From positions 1 through 18,758 of the forward strand of contig CAZLEI010000025.1 of the NCBI GenBank assembly GCA_964558505.1: a stretch of 18,758 nucleotides of DNA, given 5' to 3'. The position numbers and the translations under genes are program-made. This document shows positions 1 to 6,720 of the stretch, piece after piece; the first letter of the stretch is position 1, and each line of letters opens with the position of its first letter. This DNA is from CAYMPW01 sp964558505 (GTDB lineage: Archaea; Thermoplasmatota; Thermoplasmata; Methanomassiliicoccales; Methanomethylophilaceae). The notes beneath the pieces are model-generated. The model made no database searches and was not told the origin of the DNA. It was given only the letters and a program-made list of their open reading frames with translations.

Positions 1-707
1 ATCCAGGACATCTCGCCGTCGAAGGATATGAACTCCGTCACGTGCCTGTTGGTGTTGGAGTGCTCCGCCCTGAATGCGGGGCTGAGCTCGAATATCCTGT
101 CCATCCCGGTGGACATGAGCATCTGCTTGTAGAGCTGCGGGCTCTGGGCAAGGTATGCCGGCCTGCCGAAGTAATCCACGCCGAAGAGCGTGGACCCGCC
201 CTCGGCGCCGGATGCGACGATCTTGGGGGTGTAGACCTGCAGGAAGCCGTTGTCGTGCATGGCCTCGGATATGAGCCCGACCATCATGGACTTCAGTTCG
301 AATATCGCCCTTATCTCGGGCTTCCTGAGGTCCATGAACCTGTTGTTCAGGCGGGTGTCCATCTCGACGTTGACCTTGTCGATGACGCCCATGGGCAGGG
401 GGACCCCTGCCTCCGAGTACACAACGGCATCGGTGGGTATGATCTCCAGGCCGAGCTCGGTCTGGTTGCTCGCCTTCACATCGCCGGTCACGGAGATCAC
501 GGACTCCCTCGGGAGCGTTGTGAGCTTCTCGAAGAGAGCTGGCTCGATCTTCTTCTTCGGCAGCGTCAGCTGCAGGGTGCCGAACCTGTCCCTGAGGACG
601 ACGAAGGATATCCCTCCGAGGTTCCTGGTGTCCTGTACCCATCCTTTCACGGTTACGGAGCCGTCATCGACGGACACCGTGCTTGAATCCTTAACGGGAG
701 CGGTCAT
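1..707 (-). CDS. aspS: Aspartyl-tRNA synthetase, N-terminal part (3' end outside window)
   Basis: Class II aminoacyl-tRNA synthetase that charges tRNA-Asp, and tRNA-Asn in many archaea, in the cytoplasm. Reading the reverse strand from the ATG at 707-705 gives an open frame of about 235 residues that runs off the left edge. It begins MTAPVKDSSTVSVDDGSV, followed by an OB-fold anticodon-binding region (VKGWVQDTRNLGGISFVVLR), a hinge, and the start of the catalytic domain with SPQLYKQMLM. Class II motif 2 is seen as FRAEHSNTNRHVTEF, which carries the ATP-binding Arg. The order and spacing match archaeal AspRS. Motif 3 lies beyond the window, and whether the enzyme discriminates between tRNA-Asp and tRNA-Asn cannot be judged here. 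No strong Shine-Dalgarno precedes the start. A TATA-like box about 33 nt upstream suggests a very short leader. It is divergent from fbp. Confidence 0.93.
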   Translation of the reverse strand, partial: MTAPVKDSSTVSVDDGSVTVKGWVQDTRNLGGISFVVLRDRFGTLQLTLPKKKIEPALFEKLTTLPRESVISVTGDVKASNQTELGLEIIPTDAVVYSEAGVPLPMGVIDKVNVEMDTRLNNRFMDLRKPEIRAIFELKSMMVGLISEAMHDNGFLQVYTPKIVASGAEGGSTLFGVDYFGRPAYLAQSPQLYKQMLMSTGMDRIFELSPAFRAEHSNTNRHVTEFISFDGEMSW

Positions 708-736
708 TGTAACGTTCCACGCAACCGGGCACGTCC

Positions 737-744
737 TTTAATAA
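737..744 (-). promoter_or_regulatory. TATA-like box for aspS
   Basis: On the minus strand the sequence reads TTATTAAA, centred about 33 nt before the aspS ATG. With the usual archaeal TATA-to-start distance of about 26 nt, transcription would begin only a few bases before the start codon. Seen by eye only. Confidence 0.4.
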
Positions 745-769
745 CTTGTCATGCGCGCGCCCGACAACG

Positions 770-777
770 TTAATAAT
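770..777 (+). promoter_or_regulatory. Possible TATA-like box for fbp-tpiA
   Basis: TTAATAAT lies 45 nt before the preferred fbp start at 819. It would give a leader of roughly 10-20 nt. It is the only AT-rich octamer in the 110-bp divergent spacer on this strand. The match is weak. Confidence 0.35.
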
Positions 778-818
778 GGTGATGCGATTGCCATCCAATT
801 CGTTCTGGAATGATCATC

Positions 819-2006
819 ATGGCAGAAGAGAAAGTAACGGTTTCAATTATCAAAGCAGATGTAGGGTCCGTCGTCGGACACTCCAGGCCACACCCTTCCA
901 TGCTCCAGGCAGCAAGGGACATCCTGGCGGACAAGCAGAAACAGGGGATCATCGAGGATTTCTACGTCACCCGCGTCGGTGACGACATCAACCTCTACAT
1001 GACCCACTACAAGGGAGAGGGCAACAAGGAGGTCCACTCGTCCGCATGGGATTGCTTCCAGGCGGCGACCAAGATCGCCAAGTCTATGAAGCTCTACGCC
1101 GCAGGCCAGGACATCCTGACCGATGCGTTCTCCGGCAACGTCAAAGGCGCCGGCCCCGGCTCCGCGGAGATGTCCTTCGTCGAGAGGGGATCCGAGCCCA
1201 TGCTGTTCTTCATGGCCGACAAGACCGAGCCATCGGCATACTCGCTCCCGCTGTCCAGGATCTTCCTGGACCCCTTCACGACCACCGGCCTCGTCATAGA
1301 CGCCAGGGCAAAGAAGGGATTCGACATCGAGATCCAGGATGTCATGGAGAACAAGAAGGTCGTCATGTCGGCACCCGAAGAGACATGGAGCATCCTGTCC
1401 CTGCTCGGCGACACCTCCAGGTACGCCATCAAGAGGATCTGCAGCAGGGCCGGGATCGGCCCCGCGTGCGTCGTGTCCACCGACAAGCTCAACCTCACCG
1501 CAGGCAAGTACATCGGAAAGGACGACCCCGTGTGCATCTGCCGCTGCCAGAGCGGCCTTCCGTCGGTCGGGGAGTACACCCAGCCCTTCGTCAACTACAC
1601 CATGCTCGTCGCCGGATGGATGAGAGGCTCCCACATCGGTGCCTTCTACCCCTGCTCCCCCGAGGAGTCCGATCCCACGTACTTCGACGGCCCCCCGAGG
1701 ATATGCTGCCTCGGCTTCCAGCTGAACAACGGCAAGCTCCAGGGACTCGAGCCCATCGGAGCGAAGGGCGGAGAGCACGTGCCGGTGGACTTCTTCGGAT
1801 CCGCGACATTCGACGAGGCCCGCAGGAACTCCATCAGGGCAAGCAAGTTCATGAGGTCCCAGGGCCCCTTCGTTCCCTCGATCCTCGGAGCAGAGGAGAT
1901 GGAGTACACATCCAGGCCCGAGGTCATCAACGAGCTCAAGACCAGGTTCGTAAGCCTCGACGACAAGTCCTGCAAGGCGAAAGTCGGCCACAAGGATGTC
2001 GAGTGA
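819..2006 (+). CDS. fbp: Bifunctional fructose-1,6-bisphosphate aldolase/phosphatase (class V)
   Basis: Archaeal gluconeogenic enzyme that condenses DHAP and glyceraldehyde-3-phosphate to fructose-1,6-bisphosphate and dephosphorylates it to fructose-6-phosphate in one Mg-dependent active site. The 395-residue product starts with the family signature VTVSIIKADVGSVVGH, whose Asp14 and His21 are expected metal/substrate ligands. Family blocks follow: GDDINLYMTH, AGQDILTDAFSGNVKG, MADKTEPSAYSLPL, DPFTTTGLVIDA and GWMRGSH. The Schiff-base region GKYIGKDDP carries Tyr231 and Lys234, matching the aldolase pair described for the Sulfolobus enzyme. EMEYTSRPEV near the C-terminus is also typical. Full length for the family. 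An in-frame ATG at 810 would add Met-Ile-Ile; 819 was chosen because MAEEKVTVS fits the family N-terminus better, but the two cannot be separated from sequence alone. It shares one base with tpiA (TGATG), so the two are probably translationally coupled. Confidence 0.95.
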   Translation: MAEEKVTVSIIKADVGSVVGHSRPHPSMLQAARDILADKQKQGIIEDFYVTRVGDDINLYMTHYKGEGNKEVHSSAWDCFQAATKIAKSMKLYAAGQDILTDAFSGNVKGAGPGSAEMSFVERGSEPMLFFMADKTEPSAYSLPLSRIFLDPFTTTGLVIDARAKKGFDIEIQDVMENKKVVMSAPEETWSILSLLGDTSRYAIKRICSRAGIGPACVVSTDKLNLTAGKYIGKDDPVCICRCQSGLPSVGEYTQPFVNYTMLVAGWMRGSHIGAFYPCSPEESDPTYFDGPPRICCLGFQLNNGKLQGLEPIGAKGGEHVPVDFFGSATFDEARRNSIRASKFMRSQGPFVPSILGAEEMEYTSRPEVINELKTRFVSLDDKSCKAKVGHKDVE

Positions 2007-2683
2007 TGGGCAGCATCCGCACACCTGCCGTGATAATCAACTTCAAGGCCTACGCAGAGGTCGACGGCCGCGGTGCCGTCGGCCTCGCCAAGGTCTGCGA
2101 GGCGGTCTCCGAGGAGACCGGCGTCACGGTGGCGGTATGCCCGCCGGTCGTGTCGCTGTCAGCGGTCACCGCGGCGGTCGGCATACCGGTGTTCGCCCAG
2201 AACATCGACCCGTTCAAACCCGGGTCCGCCACAGGATGGGCCACACCATCCATGGTGAAGGCCTGCGGTGCCGTCGGCTCCCTGATGAACCATTCCGAGC
2301 ACAAGATCCCGTCGGGGACCGTGTCCCAGCTGGTATCGATGTGCAGGGATTCGGATCTCGCATCATTGGTGTGCGCAGACACCGTGGCCGTCGCGAAGGA
2401 TGCGGCCGCGTTCCTGCCGGACATCATAGCGGTGGAACCGCCCGAGCTCATCGGCGGCGACATCTCCGTGACCACGGCCAACCCGGGCATCGTGTCCGAC
2501 ACCGTGGACGCCGTCAAGTCCGTCAGCAGAGGGACCATGGTCCTCTGCGGCGCGGGCGTCAAGACGGGCGCGGACGTTAAAACCGCCGTCGACCTCGGCG
2601 CCGACGGTGTGCTCCTGGCATCCGGCGTGGTCAAGGCCGCGGATCCGCGTGCGGCGCTGCTCGACCTGGTACGCTACTTGTAA
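2006..2683 (+). CDS. tpiA: Triosephosphate isomerase, archaeal type
   Basis: Interconverts dihydroxyacetone phosphate and glyceraldehyde-3-phosphate, the two substrates joined by the upstream FBP aldolase/phosphatase. The product is 225 residues, the short archaeal length (bacterial and eukaryal enzymes are about 250). Catalytic residues are visible: Asn12 and Lys14 in INFKAY, His96 in NHSEH and Glu144 in VEPPELIG. The phosphate-binding segment CGAGVKTGADV and the terminal GADGVLLASGVVKA are typical. The ATG overlaps the fbp stop codon in TGATG, giving a two-gene gluconeogenic operon. A start further upstream in the same frame is excluded, because it would run through the fbp gene. Confidence 0.96.
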   Translation: MGSIRTPAVIINFKAYAEVDGRGAVGLAKVCEAVSEETGVTVAVCPPVVSLSAVTAAVGIPVFAQNIDPFKPGSATGWATPSMVKACGAVGSLMNHSEHKIPSGTVSQLVSMCRDSDLASLVCADTVAVAKDAAAFLPDIIAVEPPELIGGDISVTTANPGIVSDTVDAVKSVSRGTMVLCGAGVKTGADVKTAVDLGADGVLLASGVVKAADPRAALLDLVRYL

Positions 2684-2723
2684 TGCTTCCAGTATAACCT
2701 GTTATCATGCGTGGATCGGGCCC

Positions 2724-4712
2724 GTGTCCCGTTCCCGCATCCATTTTTCAATCGTGGCATTCCTGCTGTTGGCAGCGGCCCCCTTCGTCGCCGGCGGGTG
2801 CCATGCGGATACGGGCGGGACGCTCCTCATATACGAGGTCCTCCCGGATTCAGACATCGAGGGCGTATCCATCTTCAACTACGGGCAGGCCCTCGATATC
2901 GTCGGCTACTCGATAACCGACGGCGAGGGGACCATTACCTTCGGCGAGACGTTCATGATGCCCTCTGGATCCAGGGTGTCCGTCGTGACGGAGACCGGCG
3001 ACGCATGGTTCTGCGCCCGCGATTCCGTGTACGCCGTCGGCACATTCGGCATATATTGCACAGGATCCTTCAAACTGAACAATTCCGGGGATGAGGTGAT
3101 ACTCTGCGACTATTACCGCGATCCCATCGATGTCTTCGTCTACGGGTCTTCCGACCACGACATCGGATGGACCGGGGAACCGGTGAATGCCCCCAAGGCC
3201 GAGTACCGTGCCGTACGGAACTCCGGAACAGACACGGACACCGCGGCGGACTGGGAGCTCACGATACCCGGGATGACGGAGATAGAGGACGAAGGGCCGT
3301 ACGATGCTGTCGTAAGCCCTTTCGTGTTCCCGGAATGTGAAGGCATGCCGATATTCTCCGCATTGGAATCCGCCGAACAGGAGGTCTGCATATCCATGTA
3401 CCTTCTGACCAACGAGCGCATAGTCTCGCTGCTCATGGACCTGGAAGGACGCGGTGTGGAGGTCATGCTCCTGCTGGAAGGATCGCCCGCGGGCGTCTCG
3501 ACGGCAAGGGAGATGTCCGCCATGCGCTCGCTGGTCGATGCAGGCGGGGATGTATCCATAATATCCAAATACGATTCCCAGAAGCGCTATCCGTACCTGC
3601 ATGCGAAATACTGCGTGATCGACCGTCAGTCGGTCATCGTGACATCGGAGAACTGGACGGGATCCTTCGGCAACAGGGGCTGGGGGGTCACGGTGGAGAG
3701 CGAGCATTACGCGGAGTGCATGCACGAGGTGTTCATGAACGACCGTGACACATCGTACGGGGACGTCCGTCCGTTCGCATCGGTATACCCGACATACAAG
3801 GCCGCCGAGATCCCCGCGTACGTATCAGTGGGAGAATACGGCATCGCAGGGTACCGGTCTACCGTGAGCCCGGTCCTATCCCCGGATAATTCGATGGATT
3901 CCCTGGAATCATTGTTCGCATCCGCGGAGGTCAGGATATACTCCGAGCAGCTCGACGTTTCGGAGTCATGGGCCGACGGGACAGGGTACACGCCGATATC
4001 ATGGATGTCAGCGGCCGCGGACCGCGGTGTGGACTGCCGTCTCCTCCTGGATGCCAGCTTCGACGGCGAGGGGACGGGGGCCCATTCGGTGCTGGAAACG
4101 ATCTCGGTATCGACATCCATATCCGCCGCGGCAGTCGACGGGGGCGACGGGTTCGACACCGTGCACAACAAAGGGGTCATCGTCGACGACAAGGTGTGGG
4201 TCGGGTCCGTCAATTGGACCGAGAACTCCTTCGCGAACAACAGGGAATGCGCGGTCATCATCGATTCACCGGAGGTCACGCAGTACTTCCACGAATGGTT
4301 CATGGCCGATTGGGAGGACAATTACATCCAGCTTCCCGTCGAATCGGAGGTGGAGGTCGGAGGCGATCCCGGATCCGGCATCGTTACCATCGCCGTGCTC
4401 CTTCCGTATGTCTGCTCCTCGCCGTCATGCGAATGGGATTTCGACGGAGACGGGGCCGTCGACCGCGTCAACAGCATCACGAAGGTCGCCTTCTCCATGT
4501 TGCCCGGGGAATACTCGGGGACGGTGACCGTGACCGACGGGTCCACCGGACGCATGTTCACGGGGACTTACGGGTACTCGGTATCCGAGCTCCCGCCGGA
4601 TGATCGGCCGTCCGATGTCGTGTGGTCATATCTCCCATTGGCAGTGATATCTTTATTTGCGACGGTGTTCAGGGTCATCAGGTGCTATAAACGGAATACA
4701 TCAGAGAAATGA
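2724..4712 (+). CDS. Secreted, membrane-anchored phospholipase D-like protein with lamin-tail-like and PKD-like domains
   Basis: Likely a surface phosphodiesterase or nuclease; the substrate is unknown. With the GTG start at 2724 the product is 662 residues. Residues 1-28 look like a signal peptide: Arg-rich start, hydrophobic run IVAFLLLAAAPF, then VAGGC, which resembles a lipobox with Cys26. Residues about 30-145 resemble a lamin-tail domain (beta-rich; LLIYEVLPDSDIEGVSIFNY). Two PLD motifs follow: H293-x-K295-x4-D300 (LHAKYCVID) with SENWTG, and H481-x-K483-x4-D488 (VHNKGVIVDD) with GSVNWTENS. Both are complete, so an active dimer-like fold is expected. Residues about 553-620 contain WDFDGDGAVD and look PKD-like. 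A membrane helix lies at about 632-650 with a basic tail. GTG 2724 was chosen because it gives a clean signal peptide; the frame is open back to about 2607 but that part is shadow sequence. The stop overlaps the next gene by 4 nt (ATGA). Confidence 0.85.
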   Translation: MSRSRIHFSIVAFLLLAAAPFVAGGCHADTGGTLLIYEVLPDSDIEGVSIFNYGQALDIVGYSITDGEGTITFGETFMMPSGSRVSVVTETGDAWFCARDSVYAVGTFGIYCTGSFKLNNSGDEVILCDYYRDPIDVFVYGSSDHDIGWTGEPVNAPKAEYRAVRNSGTDTDTAADWELTIPGMTEIEDEGPYDAVVSPFVFPECEGMPIFSALESAEQEVCISMYLLTNERIVSLLMDLEGRGVEVMLLLEGSPAGVSTAREMSAMRSLVDAGGDVSIISKYDSQKRYPYLHAKYCVIDRQSVIVTSENWTGSFGNRGWGVTVESEHYAECMHEVFMNDRDTSYGDVRPFASVYPTYKAAEIPAYVSVGEYGIAGYRSTVSPVLSPDNSMDSLESLFASAEVRIYSEQLDVSESWADGTGYTPISWMSAAADRGVDCRLLLDASFDGEGTGAHSVLETISVSTSISAAAVDGGDGFDTVHNKGVIVDDKVWVGSVNWTENSFANNRECAVIIDSPEVTQYFHEWFMADWEDNYIQLPVESEVEVGGDPGSGIVTIAVLLPYVCSSPSCEWDFDGDGAVDRVNSITKVAFSMLPGEYSGTVTVTDGSTGRMFTGTYGYSVSELPPDDRPSDVVWSYLPLAVISLFATVFRVIRCYKRNTSEK

Positions 4713-5143
4713 TGCCCGAGGACATCGGCGAGGTCTACAAGATAACCTGCGCCTCCCTCGACCAGTACTTCGATCCGAACGTGTTCACGTTCTTCAGGAT
4801 GCAGTGGCCGCGCGGTCAGCTGGTGGCCTCCGATGCATGCGGCCGGATAATAGGGTACATCATAGGGTCCCGTCTGGACGGCGGGCGCGCGAGCATCGCG
4901 ATGTTCGCCGTGTCGGATATGCATCGCTCCAAAGGCGTGGGCTCGCGCCTGCTGTCGGCGTTCAGGGCGCGCGCGGTCTCCGAGGGCATGATGACCATGG
5001 TCCTGGAGGTCCGTTCCAACAATCAGCGCGCCATGGATTTCTACAAGCGCCACGGCTTCATGGTCGTGGAGTTCCTGCCCTCGTTCTACACGGACTGCGG
5101 CGATGCGGTCAGGATGTCTGCCCCGACCATCTTGGGGAATTGA
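4709..5143 (+). CDS. GNAT family N-acetyltransferase, RimI-like
   Basis: Predicted acetyl-CoA-dependent acetyltransferase of 144 residues. The closest general match is the RimI / archaeal N-terminal acetyltransferase group. The acetyl-CoA pyrophosphate loop is seen as HRSKGVGSRLL (residues 72-82), preceded by the beta strand IAMFAVSDM. The RimI-like block LEVRSNNQRAMDFYKRHGF spans residues 99-117 and supplies the usual Asn and Tyr. The ATG sits in an ATGA overlap with the stop of the PLD-like gene, so translational coupling is likely. Upstream in the same frame, back to a TAA at 4688, the codons read TEYIRE. This resembles the usual start of RimI proteins (IRxMxPED) but offers no ordinary start codon. 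The substrate cannot be told from sequence. Whether it modifies a neighbour is unknown. Confidence 0.85.
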   Translation: MMPEDIGEVYKITCASLDQYFDPNVFTFFRMQWPRGQLVASDACGRIIGYIIGSRLDGGRASIAMFAVSDMHRSKGVGSRLLSAFRARAVSEGMMTMVLEVRSNNQRAMDFYKRHGFMVVEFLPSFYTDCGDAVRMSAPTILGN

Positions 5144-5160
5144 CGGAAGAAGTAAAATGC

Positions 5161-5188
5161 CGCCCGGGCAACGGTCCATGCCCGGGCG
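5161..5188. terminator. 9-bp perfect hairpin between convergent genes
   Basis: CGCCCGGGC (5161-5169) pairs perfectly with GCCCGGGCG (5180-5188) around a 10-nt loop. It lies between the end of the GNAT gene (5143) and the end of the Lon-like gene (5196). On the minus strand it is followed by ATTTTACTTCTT, a T-rich stretch suited to archaeal termination. On the plus strand no T run follows, so it fits better as a terminator for the dnaG operon. Confidence 0.6.
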
Positions 5189-5195
5189 TTGGGGA

Positions 5196-6713
5196 TCAGT
5201 TGAACATCTGGTCGCCGATGTGCTCGTTGTGCAGATAGTACGGCGAGGTCTCCTTCTGGGCGTCCGAGACGTCCTTGGAGAGTCCCTTGGTGTAGGACCC
5301 GTACTTCTCCTTTATCTGCTCCTCTGCGGTCCTGGAACGCTTGAGCGCCCTCGCGATGTGCACTTCCGTTATCAGCGGCGCACCTTCGGTGATGGCGATG
5401 TCCCCGGCCGCCCTGATGAGGCCGCCGAGCTCCCTGAGCCTGAGCGTGAGGCTGCCGACCTGGTTGTCCAGCTTGGCCCTGGCCTTTCCCTCGGCCACGA
5501 TCGCGCTCACGGCACCTATGGTGGCATCCGGGATGCGACCGTCGATGAAGATCTCCTGGGCCACGAACTGGGCGTATTTCGCGCGGTTGTGGTCAGTGTC
5601 CGGCATCGCGACATCGACGAGGACCTCGTACCCGTTGCCGATGATCCTCGATCTGAGCGGCGAGAGTATGTGCTCCAGGTCCTGTATGTTGCAGGCTGCC
5701 ACTAAGATGAAGTCGCAGGGGACCCTGTCGACCTTGACGCTGGCGCCCGCGCTCTGCGGGTTGCGGCCGGTGATCGGGAAGTTCTTGTCCTGCATGGCGG
5801 TGAGGATGTACCTCTGAAGGTTCCCGAGATGCGAGATCTCGTCGACGAACAGGACGCCCTCGTGCGCTTCGTGGATGGATCCTGCGACGACCCTCTCGTA
5901 CGCGGGCACTCCGAGGCCGGGGTGTCCGCCGTAGGGGTCGTGCCTCACATCGCCGAGCAGCTCGGTCTCGGATGCTCCGGTGGCCAGAACGAACGGGAAC
6001 CTGTTGAGCTTGACCAGCACCTTCTGGTTCGAGGTCTTCTCCAGTTCGCGCCTCTTCTCCAGGGATTTCTGGTCGAGCATGCGGATCTTGTCGCCGGCCC
6101 TCTCGAAGACCACGGTCTCCTCCTTGCCGTCCGCGAGGATGCGGGTCGTGTTGACCTTCTCCTTGCCGATGGCGACCTGGGGCATCGCTGCCTCCAGCAG
6201 GCCGCCCAGCATGTCGCCGAACGCCGCGCCCGTCCCGCCCAGGTCCACCTTGCTCTTCTGGCAGTGGGGGCAGACGGTCTCGCTGGGGACCGAGTACTTG
6301 CCGCAGTTGCGGCAGAGGTACCCGAGCCTCTCGGACACGTTCGTGGGCGCTTTCTCGGGGTCGAGGAGCTTTCCGACGGAGACGGCCTTCAGGCCCTCCT
6401 CGTTGTTCACCTCGTCCTCGTTCAGCACCTGCAGGAAGGGACGCTCCGGATTCTCCGGGTTGTTCACGACCCTGAGCTCCTGCTTGGGGCGGGGGAGGTT
6501 CAGCGATATCGCGTGGGCGATCATCGATTTCCCCGTCCCCGGGGGACCCACCAGGAGCAGGTGCCTGCGCTGGAGCGCGGCGATCTTGGCCAAGGCTATA
6601 GCGTCCTCCTGGCCCAGGACCCTGTCGAGCGGGTCCGAGGGGATCTCGATCTCGGCAGTGCTGTTCAGGCCCTCGACGTCTGCCCAGGACTCAACGTGTA
6701 TCTTCCCGGCCAT
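5196..6713 (-). CDS. LonB-like AAA+ ATPase lacking the protease domain, with a zinc ribbon
   Basis: 505-residue AAA+ protein related to the ATPase half of archaeal LonB. Visible parts: N-terminal DPLDRVLGQEDAIALAKIAA, Walker A GPPGTGKS (56-63), LonB-typical LGDVRHDPYGGHPGLGVP, Walker B GVLFVDE (286-292), sensor-1 region CNIQD with Asn342, arginine-finger region PLRSRI, and sensor-2 region LRLRELGGLIRAAGD. Between Walker A and B, where LonB usually has its membrane helices, there is instead a four-Cys ribbon: Cys134, Cys137, Cys148 and Cys151. The chain ends where the LonB Ser-Lys protease domain would begin, so no proteolytic activity is expected. The end is a genuine stop before a hairpin, not a window edge. 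The ATG is 7 nt after the dnaG stop, so the two form one operon. A remodelling role in replication or RNA turnover is inference from that pairing only. A MoxR-like label is possible but the LonB-specific blocks are clear. Confidence 0.85.
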   Translation of the reverse strand: MAGKIHVESWADVEGLNSTAEIEIPSDPLDRVLGQEDAIALAKIAALQRRHLLLVGPPGTGKSMIAHAISLNLPRPKQELRVVNNPENPERPFLQVLNEDEVNNEEGLKAVSVGKLLDPEKAPTNVSERLGYLCRNCGKYSVPSETVCPHCQKSKVDLGGTGAAFGDMLGGLLEAAMPQVAIGKEKVNTTRILADGKEETVVFERAGDKIRMLDQKSLEKRRELEKTSNQKVLVKLNRFPFVLATGASETELLGDVRHDPYGGHPGLGVPAYERVVAGSIHEAHEGVLFVDEISHLGNLQRYILTAMQDKNFPITGRNPQSAGASVKVDRVPCDFILVAACNIQDLEHILSPLRSRIIGNGYEVLVDVAMPDTDHNRAKYAQFVAQEIFIDGRIPDATIGAVSAIVAEGKARAKLDNQVGSLTLRLRELGGLIRAAGDIAITEGAPLITEVHIARALKRSRTAEEQIKEKYGSYTKGLSKDVSDAQKETSPYYLHNEHIGDQMFN

Positions 6714-6720
6714 GATATCA

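Noticed and set aside
843..2024. 393-codon open frame on the minus strand opposite fbp
   Set aside because: Antisense shadow of a GC-rich gene: no recognisable domain, while the plus strand encodes a full class V FBP aldolase/phosphatase with catalytic residues.
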